The notes beneath the pieces were generated by a model that searched no databases, had not been told where the DNA came from, and was given only the letters and a program-made list of their open reading frames with translations. Shown here piece by piece: positions 43,879 to 51,741 of a DNA stretch of 64,000 nucleotides. The position numbers and the translations under genes are program-made. Positions within the stretch are counted from its first letter, which is position 1. The number at the start of each line of letters is the position of its first letter. Origin of the DNA: JAAFIP01 sp043778205 (GTDB lineage Bacteria; Pseudomonadota; Gammaproteobacteria; Burkholderiales; Burkholderiaceae_C); assembly GCA_043778205.1 (NCBI GenBank), contig JAYWGO010000090.1, positions 1 through 64,000 on the forward strand, in the 5' to 3' direction.

Positions 43879-44939
43879 ACGGTGTCTTCTTGTTCTGTGT
43901 GCAAGGCTGGGGCTTGCACGCTGTCGTCAACCACGGGAAGCCGATCCATGCGGTCTGCCAGCTGGTCTAGATACTGCGCCACGGCATGCAGTTGTGCCGC
44001 AGTGCCGTCGATTAAATTCATGGTTTGGCGAAAGGCCTCGCCGCCAGGCAGCGCGCGCACATACCAGCCAATGTGCTTGCGCGCCGTGCGCACGCCCATC
44101 ACCTGCCCGTACAAGGTGTAATGCGATTCTAGATGGGCCAGCAGCAGGCGGCGCAGCTCTGCCACCAAGGGCGGTGCCAGATGCTCGCCAGTAGCCAAGT
44201 AATGGGTGATTTCTCTGAAAATCCAAGGCCTGCCTTGCGCCGCGCGGCCTACCATGACGGCATCAGCACCCGTGGCTTGCAAGACCTGCAGCGCTTTGCG
44301 TGGGCTGGTAATGTCACCATTGGCGACCACAGGAATCTGCAGCGCCGCTTTTACAGTGGCAATGGTGTCGTATTCGGCCACGCCTTTATAGCCCTGCTCT
44401 CGCGTGCGCCCATGAATGCTCAGCATCTGAATGCCCGCTGCTTGCGCTGCCAAGGCAATCGACAGCGCATTTTTATGGCTTTGGCACCAGCCTGTGCGCA
44501 TTTTCAGCGTTACGGGTACGTTGTGCGCTTGCGCCGCTTTCACCACCGCGTCGATGATGTCCAGCGCCAGCGTCTCGTCTTGCATCAGTGCCGAACCGGC
44601 CCATTTGTTGCACACTTTTTTGGCTGGGCAGCCCATGTTGATGTCGATCACTTGGGCGCCATGGCCAATGTTGTAGTGCGCGGCCTCGGCCATCATGCGA
44701 GCATCGGTGCCCGCAATTTGCACGGCAATCGGATGGGTTTCACCATCGTGGTTAGCGCGGCGCGATGTTTTCAGGCTGTGCCACAGGTCTTTGCGCGACG
44801 TCACCATTTCACTCACCGCATAGCCCGCACCCAAAGACTTGCATAGCTGGCGAAATGGCCTGTCGGTCACCCCAGCCATAGGCGCTGCAAATACATTGTT
44901 AGGCAACACCAGGTGGCCAAGAGTGACAGGGGACAACAT
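43875..44939 (-). CDS. dusB: tRNA-dihydrouridine synthase B
   Basis: A 354-residue FMN enzyme that reduces uridine in tRNA. LPNNVFAAPMAGVTDRPFR near the start, DINMGCPAKKVCNKWAGSALM with the active-site Cys, VTLKMRTGW, IHGRTREQGYKG and VVANGDITSPRKA are all DusB features. The C-terminal helical tRNA-binding domain is present. It is the first gene of the dusB-fis operon; the DusB proteins upstream of fis are about 320-350 residues, so the length is normal. Confidence 0.97.
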   Translation of the reverse strand: MLSPVTLGHLVLPNNVFAAPMAGVTDRPFRQLCKSLGAGYAVSEMVTSRKDLWHSLKTSRRANHDGETHPIAVQIAGTDARMMAEAAHYNIGHGAQVIDINMGCPAKKVCNKWAGSALMQDETLALDIIDAVVKAAQAHNVPVTLKMRTGWCQSHKNALSIALAAQAAGIQMLSIHGRTREQGYKGVAEYDTIATVKAALQIPVVANGDITSPRKALQVLQATGADAVMVGRAAQGRPWIFREITHYLATGEHLAPPLVAELRRLLLAHLESHYTLYGQVMGVRTARKHIGWYVRALPGGEAFRQTMNLIDGTAAQLHAVAQYLDQLADRMDRLPVVDDSVQAPALHTEQEDTV

Positions 44940-45016
44940 GCTAAAGGGTTAGAGAAATGGGGTAAGCACCGCAAACGCAAACTGCTTAAAAATGAGGCAC
45001 GAGTATACTCCCTGTC

Positions 45017-45505
45017 ATGCCAGATTGGACAAATCAATTGCTACAAATGCTTGCCTTGCCCCAGTACGGTTTAGTCACAGTATTCGTTGTCGCGTTTATC
45101 TCCGCTACACTGCTGCCGCTAGGTTCAGAGCCTGTGGTGTTTGGATTGGTTACGCTCAATCCAGGGCTATTTTGGCCGGCTATTTTGGTAGCCACAGCAG
45201 GCAACACCTTGGGCGGGGCCCTGGACTGGTGGATAGGCTACGGCGCGCACAGCGCCGTCAATAAATACCAAGGTAAAACCATCCACCTTAAAGCCCTGCG
45301 CTGGCTCGAACGCTTTGGGCCGAAGGCCTGCTTGCTGGCTTGGCTGCCGCTGGTAGGTGATCCTTTATGCGCAGTGGCTGGCTGGCTAAAGTTTCCGTTT
45401 TGGCCCTGCGTTTTGTACATGGCAATAGGTAAGTTTTTACGTTACCTCACCATGACAGCAGGCCTGCTGTGGGTCTTTCCAGGCGATTGGCAGCGCTTCT
45501 TTTAA
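45017..45505 (+). CDS. YqaA family membrane protein (SNARE-associated/DedA-like)
   Basis: A 162-residue integral membrane protein. Motifs typical of YqaA include SATLLPLGSEPVVFG, NTLGGALDWWIGY, RFGPKACLLAWLPLVGDPLC and LRYLTMTAG. The GxP-type loop and the Arg/Asp pair are those of DedA-like transport proteins, some of which flip polyprenyl phosphate; the role of YqaA is not established. It is divergent from dusB and its transcript should end at the terminator 45583-45618. Confidence 0.9.
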   Translation: MPDWTNQLLQMLALPQYGLVTVFVVAFISATLLPLGSEPVVFGLVTLNPGLFWPAILVATAGNTLGGALDWWIGYGAHSAVNKYQGKTIHLKALRWLERFGPKACLLAWLPLVGDPLCAVAGWLKFPFWPCVLYMAIGKFLRYLTMTAGLLWVFPGDWQRFF

Positions 45506-45582
45506 AGCCATTACCCTGATTGCTCTGCGCTCACAGAGCAAACACCATGCCGCCTATGCGCGGCTGAAAAAATCACCCCCAT

Positions 45583-45618
45583 AAAAAAGCCCAAAGATTT
45601 CCATCTTCGGGCTTTTTT
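45583..45618. terminator. Bidirectional rho-independent terminator
   Basis: AAAAAAGCCC-AAAGAT / ATCTT-CGGGCTTTTTT forms a long hairpin with A- and T-tracts. It lies between the converging yqaA and histone H1-like genes. Confidence 0.9.
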
Positions 45619-45636
45619 GCGACCACCAAAAAGCTG

Positions 45637-46122
45637 TTAAGGCTTGTTGGCTGTCGGGAAGGGCCATGCGGCTTGCGGGTTCAGAGTCGTCTGAGCAGCA
45701 GGTGCAGCGGCAGCGGGTGCTTTCGCGGCTTTCGCAGCAGGCTTTTTGGCAGCTTTTTTGGCAGCAGGTTTCTTAGCCGCTGGCTTTTTAGCTGCTACTT
45801 TTTTTTTAGCAGCGGCTTTTTTCGCTGCGGGCTTCTTAGCCGCTGCTTTTTTCGCTGCTGGCTTTTTAGCCGCTACTTTTTTCGCTGCTGGCTTCTTAGC
45901 CGCTGCTTTTTTAGCCGCTACCGGCTTCTTTGCTGCAGCTTTTTTCGCTGCTGGCTTTTTAGCCGCAACTTTTTTCACTACAGCTTTTTTAACCGCAGCT
46001 TTTTTAGCTGGGGCTTTTTTTGCTGCAGCTTTCTTCGCTGGAGCCTTCTTTGCTACAGCTTTTTTCGCTGGAGCTTTTTTCGCTACGGCTTTTTTTGCCG
46101 GTGCTTTTTTCGCAGTTGCCAT
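45637..46122 (-). CDS. Histone H1-like, lysine/alanine-rich DNA-binding protein
   Basis: A 161-residue protein of low complexity made of AKKA/AAKKP repeats (AKKAPAKKAVAKK, then AAKKPAAKKVAAKKPAAKK). It ends in a less basic tail (TTLNPQAAWPFPTANKP). It belongs with bacterial H1-like proteins such as AlgP or the C-terminal domain of PhaF, which bind DNA non-specifically. I chose ATG 46122 (MATAKKAPAKK) because AGGAG is 7 nt upstream; ATG 46128 and a more distant one at 46188 are possible. The DNA repeat makes its length likely to vary between strains. Confidence 0.88.
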   Translation of the reverse strand: MATAKKAPAKKAVAKKAPAKKAVAKKAPAKKAAAKKAPAKKAAVKKAVVKKVAAKKPAAKKAAAKKPVAAKKAAAKKPAAKKVAAKKPAAKKAAAKKPAAKKAAAKKKVAAKKPAAKKPAAKKAAKKPAAKAAKAPAAAAPAAQTTLNPQAAWPFPTANKP

Positions 46123-46192
46123 TTTCATTCTCCTAGATCTAGTTGATATTTCAACTTGGAATGCACTCTGCGCATGTTGGGCGCGCAAAGCG

Positions 46193-46228
46193 ATTCAGCG
46201 CGTTGGACAGATGCCCAGCGCGCTGAAT
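46193..46228. promoter_or_regulatory. Perfect stem-loop between nrdB and the H1-like gene
   Basis: ATTCAGCGCG (46193-46202) pairs with CGCGCTGAAT (46219-46228) across a 16-nt loop. It has no T-tract, so it may be an RNA-processing signal, a protein-binding palindrome or part of the H1-like gene's leader. Confidence 0.5.
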
Positions 46229-46328
46229 GGGGGAACAAATTCCCAAACCACGCTCTGCGGCGCGGTTTTGAAAATTTGGAATACTCGGTAGGACCATATT
46301 TTGAAAGGTGTTGGGCTTTGCGTTGGTG

Positions 46329-47570
46329 CTAATCCCAGGACAGGGCACCGCCAGATTGGTACTCAATCACGCGTGTCTCAAAAAAGTTACGCTCTTTTTT
46401 CAGGTCAATCATCTCGCTCATCCAAGGGAAAGGGTTTTCTTCCCCTGGAAAAAGTTCCTCTAAACCAATTTGGGTCGCGCGGCGGTTGGCAATGTAACGC
46501 AAATAGCCTTTGAACATCGACGCGTTAAGGCCCAACACACCGCGAGGCATCGTGTCTTCGGCGTAACGGTACTCAAGCTCTACCGCCTTCATAAACAAAG
46601 CATTGATCTCAGCCTTGAACTCGGCGGTCCACAAATGCGGATTTTCCAGCTTGAGCTGGTTAATCAGGTCAATACCGAAATTGCAGTGCATTGACTCGTC
46701 ACGCAAAATGTACTGGTACTGCTCAGCAGCGCCCGTCATTTTATTTTGACGGCCCAAAGCCAAGATTTGTGTAAACCCAACGTAGAAGAACAAGCCTTCC
46801 ATCAAGCAAGCAAACACAATCAAAGACTTGAGCAAAGTTTGGTCAGCCTCGTGGGTACCCGTCTTGAAGTTAGGGTCAGAAATTACAGAAATGAAAGGAA
46901 TCAAAAACTGGTCTTTGTCTTTGATTGACTGCACTTCGTTGTAAGCGTTGAAGATTTCGCTTTCATCCAAGCCTAGCGACTCAGTGATGTACTGGTAAGC
47001 ATGGGTGTGAATAGCCTCTTCAAACGCCTGGCGCAGTAAAAACTGGCGACATTCAGGTGCCGTGATGTGGCGGTAAGTACCCAGCACAATATTGTTGGCG
47101 GCCAGCGAATCTGCCGTAACGAAGAAACCAAGATTGCGTTTGATCAGGCGACGCTCATCGTCCGTCAAACCGTTGGGGTCTTTCCACAAAGCAATATCGC
47201 GGGTCATGTTGACCTCTTGCGGCATCCAGTGGTTGGCGCATGTAGCGAGGTATTTTTCCCAAGCCCATTTGTATTTAAACGGTACCAGCTGGTTTACATC
47301 GGTTTGGCCGTTGATGATGCGCTTGTCTGCTGCATTTACACGGTGGCCACCGTTGCCAGTGATTACGGGTGTTGTAGGCACTGCTACTGGCGTGTTGGCC
47401 GATGCACTGGTGGTTTTAGCCTGGGCAGGTACAGGTGCGCCATCGTCTAACAAGCGGCGCTGCTGTGTTGGTGCATCAGCCACGGGCAGCGTATCAAAGC
47501 CACTCATTGCAGAGTCGCTGAACATCACATCTTGCGAAATGGTTGGTACTTCTTCGTCCCAGGTCAACAT
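46329..47570 (-). CDS. nrdB: Ribonucleoside-diphosphate reductase, class Ia beta subunit
   Basis: A 413-residue radical-generating subunit. Diiron and radical residues can be seen: Asp154, Glu185, His188 and Tyr192 (FEEAIHTHAYQYI), so the tyrosyl radical site is intact rather than the Phe of Chlamydia-type enzymes. Other family motifs include SLAANNIVLGTYRHI, MEGLFFYVGFTQILALGR and RDESMHCNFGIDLI. The N-terminal about 85 residues are an extension absent from E. coli NrdB. It is 183 nt downstream of nrdA on the same strand. Confidence 0.97.
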   Translation of the reverse strand: MLTWDEEVPTISQDVMFSDSAMSGFDTLPVADAPTQQRRLLDDGAPVPAQAKTTSASANTPVAVPTTPVITGNGGHRVNAADKRIINGQTDVNQLVPFKYKWAWEKYLATCANHWMPQEVNMTRDIALWKDPNGLTDDERRLIKRNLGFFVTADSLAANNIVLGTYRHITAPECRQFLLRQAFEEAIHTHAYQYITESLGLDESEIFNAYNEVQSIKDKDQFLIPFISVISDPNFKTGTHEADQTLLKSLIVFACLMEGLFFYVGFTQILALGRQNKMTGAAEQYQYILRDESMHCNFGIDLINQLKLENPHLWTAEFKAEINALFMKAVELEYRYAEDTMPRGVLGLNASMFKGYLRYIANRRATQIGLEELFPGEENPFPWMSEMIDLKKERNFFETRVIEYQSGGALSWD

Positions 47571-47753
47571 ATTAATTTCCTATACTTCAATTATGAGAGC
47601 AGACCTTGCTAAATGCAAAGCGTTTGCACTATCTAGTGCATTATTGTGTTGCTGTTTTGCATCGTACTGCGGCGAGTTTTTCATGCCAGCTATGTTTTTT
47701 AGAGCACGCTATGCACATAGAAAAATTCGCCGCCGTCATTTTTCCAGCATGGT
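47571..47753. other. nrdA-nrdB intergenic region with two palindromes
   Basis: TGCAAA-GCG-TTTGCA (47614-47628) and TGCACTAT-CTAGTGCA (47625-47640) overlap. They may be alternative hairpins that set the relative nrdA/nrdB expression. The second resembles a shortened NrdR box, but its spacing is wrong. The plus-strand frame starting about 47592 is not supported as a gene. Confidence 0.5.
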
Positions 47754-50672
47754 TTACTGACAAGCTTCGCAGGTCGGATCATCCACGCCACAAAATTTAA
47801 TATCGGTGGCCGGCGTCGAACTCATTTGCTCACGCGCCGCAGCAGCTGCCGCCTCTAGCGGACTGAGCGCGGAAGCGGTGCTTATTGAACCCGATGACAC
47901 GGCGTTCATATTGCCCGCTTTCACCGTGGATTTTTCAGCATGCGTAGCACCTACTGTGCGCAAGTAATACGTAGTTTTGAGGCCACGTGTCCATGCCAGC
48001 TTGTAAGTGTCGTCTAGTTTTTTACCAGATGCCCCCGCCATGTAGATGTTGAGCGATTGGGCTTGGTCAATCCACTTTTGACGGCGCGCCGCCGCTTCAA
48101 TTACCCATGTAGTGTCCACTTCAAATGCAGTGGCATACAAAGACTTGATGTCAGCAGGTACGCGGTCAATCGGGCGCAACGAACCATCGTAGTGCTTCAA
48201 ATCCACCACCATCACGTCATCCCACAACCCTAAACGCTTAAGGTCACGTACCAAGTAGCCGTTAATGATGGTGAACTCGCCCGACAAGTTAGATTTAACC
48301 GAAAGGTTGCCAAAGCAAGGCTCAATGCAAGCGTCAACACCAATGATGTTAGAGATCGTCGCGGTCGGCGCAATGGCCACGCAGTTAGAGTTGCGCATGC
48401 CGTCTTGGGCAATTTTGTTGCGCAGGCTGTCCCAGTCTAGCTTGGCCGAACGGTCCACCTCTACATAACCACCACGCTCTTTGGCCAGCATGTCCAGGGT
48501 GTCCAGCGGTAGTATGCCGCGATCCCACAGCGAGCCTTTGTAGCTAGAGTACTGGCCACGTTCTTTGGCCAGCTCGGTGGATGCCCAGTAAGCGTAGTAG
48601 CAAATTGCTTCCATCGAAGTGTCTGCAAACTCTACCGCTTCTTGGCTGGCATAGGGCACGCGCAGCTCGTACAAGCTGTCTTGAAACCCCATCAAACCCA
48701 AACCCACTGGGCGGTGGCGCATGTTCGAGTCACGCGCTTTTTTGACCGCGTAGTAGTTAATGTCAATCACGTTGTCCAGCATGCGCATGGCCACGGTGAT
48801 GGTCTTTTTCAACTTCTCATGGTTTAGCTTGCCATCTTTAAGGTGCTGCACCAGATTGACCGAGCCTAGGTTGCAGACTGCGGTTTCGGTGTCGCTGGTG
48901 TTCAGCGTAATCTCGGTACACAGGTTAGACGAATGCACCACGCCGATATGCTGCTGCGGTGAACGCACATTGCATGCATCTTTGAAAGTGATCCACGGGT
49001 GGCCGGTCTCAAACAGCATGGTCAACATCTTGCGCCACATATCGGCCGCTTGCACCTTGCGCGACGGCTTGATCTCGCCCGCCGCAGCTTTGGCTTCGTA
49101 GGCCACGTAAGCCCTCTCAAATTCAGCACCGAATTTATCGTGCAAATCTGGCACGTTGTTGGGTGAGAACAAAGTCCATTCGCCTTTTTCCATGACACGG
49201 CGCATAAACAGGTCTGGAATCCAGTTGGCCGTGTTCATGTCGTGCGTACGGCGGCGGTCATCGCCGGTGTTCTTGCGCAACTCCAAAAACTCTTCCATGT
49301 CCAGGTGCCAGGTCTCTAAGTAAGTGCACACAGCCCCTTTACGCTTGCCGCCCTGATTGACAGCCACTGCAGTGTCGTTTACCACCTTAAGGAAAGGCAC
49401 CACACCTTGGGACTCGCCGTTGGTACCCTTAATGTGCGCGCCCAGTGCGCGCACGCGGGTCCAGTCGTTGCCTAAGCCGCCCGCAAATTTAGACAATAGG
49501 GCATTTTCTTTGATGGATTCGTAAATGCCGTCCAGATCGTCTGGCACGGTCGTTAAATAGCAGCTGGACAGCTGAGAGCGCAATGTGCCGCTGTTAAACA
49601 AAGTTGGCGTGCTGGACATAAAGTCAAACGACGACAACACCTCGTAAAACTCAATAGCGCGCGCTTCACGGTTAATTTCGTTGAGCGACAAGCCCATGGC
49701 CACGCGCATAAAGAAAGCTTGCGGCATTTCGATACGGGTTTTACGCACGTGCAAAAAGTAGCGGTCATACAGGGTTTGCAAACCGAGGTAATCAAACTGC
49801 AAATCGCGCTGCGGTTTCAAAGCCTCACCCAGTTTCTTCAGGTCAAACTGCAGCATGCGCTCGTCTAGCAGGTCGTTTTCCACGCCTTTTTTAATGAATT
49901 TTGGGAAGTACTCAGGGTATTTTTCGTCCATTTGCGCATGGATAACTTCTTCACCCAAGATTTCTTTGCGAATGGTGTGCATCAACAAGCGCGAGGTCGC
50001 GTAGGTGTAGTCTGGGTCTTTTTCGATCAAAGTACGGGCAGCCAAAATAGACGCTTTGTACACCTCGTCTACAGGCACGCCGTCGTACAGGTTACGCAGC
50101 GTCTCGGCCATGATGGGCGCCGCATTGACATCCTTGCCTAAATTAGCGCAGCATGATTGAATCAAGTCGTGTAACTTGGCCAGGTCTAGGGGCACGCGCT
50201 TGCCACCATCTACCACGTGGATCACAGGGGCGGCGACGCTCGCGGGTTGTTTTGCACGCTCTTGGGTGCGGCGCTCGCGGTACAGCACATACGAGCGGGC
50301 GATCTCGTGGTGCTCGCTGCGCATCAGGCCAAGCTCTACTTGGTCTTGCACATCTTCAATATGGAAGGTGCCGCCGCTAGGGCGTGAGCGCATCAGGGCG
50401 CGCACCACACCTTGGGTTAGCCCGTCGACGGTTTCGCGCACGCTGGCAGAGGCTGCGCCTTGGGTGCCATGCACAGCCAAGAAAGCCTTCATCATGGCCA
50501 CAGCAATTTTGCTCGGCTCAAAAGGCACCACTGCACCGTTGCGGCGAATAATTTGGTACTGCGCCAAAGTTTGGCTTGGGGTCGCACCCAGTGGCGAGGC
50601 CACATGGGCAAACCCGCGCGCACCAGAAGGAGCCGCAGAGGACGAAGAAGGAGAAATAGAGAGTGTTTGCAT
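47754..50672 (-). CDS. nrdA: Ribonucleoside-diphosphate reductase, class Ia alpha subunit
   Basis: A 972-residue catalytic subunit. Two N-terminal ATP-cone domains are visible: YQIIRRNGAVVPFEPSKIAVAM (about 38-130) and VIHVVDGGKRVPLDLAKLHDL (about 148-240). Catalytic features include the Cys in SQLSSCYLTTVPDD, the Asn-Leu-Cys-x-Glu motif (SNLCTEI) and TAVCNLGSVNL. The C-terminus CGVDDPTCEACQ holds the redox-active Cys pair for thioredoxin. Two ATP cones are known in Pseudomonas-type NrdA and give activity control by dATP. Two NrdR-box-like sites lie 140-187 nt upstream of the start. Confidence 0.97.
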   Translation of the reverse strand: MQTLSISPSSSSAAPSGARGFAHVASPLGATPSQTLAQYQIIRRNGAVVPFEPSKIAVAMMKAFLAVHGTQGAASASVRETVDGLTQGVVRALMRSRPSGGTFHIEDVQDQVELGLMRSEHHEIARSYVLYRERRTQERAKQPASVAAPVIHVVDGGKRVPLDLAKLHDLIQSCCANLGKDVNAAPIMAETLRNLYDGVPVDEVYKASILAARTLIEKDPDYTYATSRLLMHTIRKEILGEEVIHAQMDEKYPEYFPKFIKKGVENDLLDERMLQFDLKKLGEALKPQRDLQFDYLGLQTLYDRYFLHVRKTRIEMPQAFFMRVAMGLSLNEINREARAIEFYEVLSSFDFMSSTPTLFNSGTLRSQLSSCYLTTVPDDLDGIYESIKENALLSKFAGGLGNDWTRVRALGAHIKGTNGESQGVVPFLKVVNDTAVAVNQGGKRKGAVCTYLETWHLDMEEFLELRKNTGDDRRRTHDMNTANWIPDLFMRRVMEKGEWTLFSPNNVPDLHDKFGAEFERAYVAYEAKAAAGEIKPSRKVQAADMWRKMLTMLFETGHPWITFKDACNVRSPQQHIGVVHSSNLCTEITLNTSDTETAVCNLGSVNLVQHLKDGKLNHEKLKKTITVAMRMLDNVIDINYYAVKKARDSNMRHRPVGLGLMGFQDSLYELRVPYASQEAVEFADTSMEAICYYAYWASTELAKERGQYSSYKGSLWDRGILPLDTLDMLAKERGGYVEVDRSAKLDWDSLRNKIAQDGMRNSNCVAIAPTATISNIIGVDACIEPCFGNLSVKSNLSGEFTIINGYLVRDLKRLGLWDDVMVVDLKHYDGSLRPIDRVPADIKSLYATAFEVDTTWVIEAAARRQKWIDQAQSLNIYMAGASGKKLDDTYKLAWTRGLKTTYYLRTVGATHAEKSTVKAGNMNAVSSGSISTASALSPLEAAAAAAREQMSSTPATDIKFCGVDDPTCEACQ

Positions 50673-50811
50673 GTTTGCTCTAACTTTGCTTTGCTTTTTT
50701 AATACGAACGATTTTTAAAATACGACTTGGGGACACCTTAGAAGCGCTTAAATTAAGTGCCTTTTTCCCCTAGGAATGCCCTGTCAACTATCGCAGTTTG
50801 CCGCCAAGCAC

Positions 50812-50827
50812 ACACTATATATAGTGT
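50812..50827. promoter_or_regulatory. NrdR box 1
   Basis: ACACTATATATAGTGT is a perfect 16-bp palindrome. It fits the family consensus (acaCwAtATaTwGtgt) for NrdR, the repressor of ribonucleotide reductase genes. Confidence 0.8.
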
Positions 50828-50843
50828 TTGTCGTGTTGGCAAT

Positions 50844-50859
50844 ACACTATAGGTAGTGT
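50844..50859. promoter_or_regulatory. NrdR box 2
   Basis: ACACTATAGGTAGTGT is a near-perfect copy of box 1. Its start is 32 bp from that of box 1, about three helical turns, the arrangement expected for paired NrdR boxes. Confidence 0.8.
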
Positions 50860-51113
50860 ATCGCGCTGTATTCAGATTTAATCTTGCAAGACGTAAAAAA
50901 TCGCTTCCGGGCTGAAAAACACCCGGCATTTGAGGGGCATTAGGTGTATGCCGGGCGGGCATGCAAACCGGTATGCACGGCAAAGCCGCGTTTGACTTAC
51001 GTCCCCGCTCAAAGACCTAATTGGCACGGGCCTTGGCGAGGGTTTTGCGCTCACAAAGCGCATGTTGCCTTGGGTTGCCTGGCAACACGATCGTATGTTG
51101 CCGCCAGCGCAGT

Positions 51114-51725
51114 TTATTTTTCGTCCGCAAGAAAGGGAAAGGCTTGAGGCTCCCACGCCACAGTGCGCGCCAGGCTGGCCCAGTCAAAACCTGGGCCGGG
51201 GTCTAGTTTGCGGCCCGGGGCAATATGCTCATGGCCCACGATCGCGGCCAGGCTATAGTTTTGGCGCAGCGCACAACACAGCTGCGCAAGGGCTGCGTAC
51301 TGCACGGGTTCAAAACGGTCTCCCTCAAGGCCCTCTAGCTCGACACCTACTGAGAAATCATTGCAATTGCTACGGCCTTGGAAACTAGAAGCCCCTGCGT
51401 GCCAAGCACGCTCGTCACAGCTGACAAACTGCCACAACCTAGCCAAGCGGTCAATATAGAAATGCGATGAGACTTGTGCCCCACGAATCGACTGGAAGTA
51501 AGGGTGCGCGTCCCAATCAAGCTGGTTGGTAAATAAAGCCTGTACTTGCTGGCCGCCGTACTGGCCCGGGGGCAGACTAATGGAATGCACCACCAGCAAA
51601 TCAACCACTACAGGGCTTGGCCGTGGGCCGTAGTTAGGTGAATCTAGCCGCCGCGCTGGAAGGTACCAGCCCGCCTGCCAATCTGCAGTGCCAGCGCTTG
51701 GGCAAGCTAATGCGGGTTGGTGCAT
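51114..51725 (-). CDS. ampD: 1,6-anhydro-N-acetylmuramyl-L-alanine amidase AmpD
   Basis: A 203-residue cytoplasmic zinc amidase that recycles murein anhydromuropeptides. The zinc ligands are His in LLVVHSISLPPGQ, His in GHEHIAPGRKLDPGPGFDW and Asp in KLDPG. FSVGVELEGLEG and SSHFYIDR are AmpD hallmarks. It is last in the ccsA-PP0621-pilS-pilR-ampD series, 16 nt after pilR. In other bacteria AmpD loss raises AmpC beta-lactamase; no ampC is seen here. Confidence 0.95.
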   Translation of the reverse strand: MHQPALACPSAGTADWQAGWYLPARRLDSPNYGPRPSPVVVDLLVVHSISLPPGQYGGQQVQALFTNQLDWDAHPYFQSIRGAQVSSHFYIDRLARLWQFVSCDERAWHAGASSFQGRSNCNDFSVGVELEGLEGDRFEPVQYAALAQLCCALRQNYSLAAIVGHEHIAPGRKLDPGPGFDWASLARTVAWEPQAFPFLADEK

Positions 51726-51741
51726 GCTTGGGTGGCAGGTG

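Larger units (their letters stand above)
50673..51113. other. nrdA upstream region
   Basis: About 440 nt without a supported gene, between the nrdA start and the ampD 3' end. It holds the two NrdR-like boxes and a possible long leader. Short frames at 50753-51206 lack support. Confidence 0.6.

Noticed and set aside
45746..46291. Frames of Phe/Ala-rich protein antisense to the H1-like gene
   Set aside because: They are the complement of an AAKKP repeat and are not real membrane proteins.
47625..47640. Possible third NrdR box between nrdA and nrdB
   Set aside because: The palindrome TGCACTAT-CTAGTGCA is shorter in its AT centre than the two boxes upstream of nrdA and is not paired at the expected distance.
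47092..47760. 222-residue frame antisense to nrdB and the nrdA-nrdB gap
   Set aside because: It covers the nrdB N-terminal region in antisense, and the part in the gap lacks a start with support.
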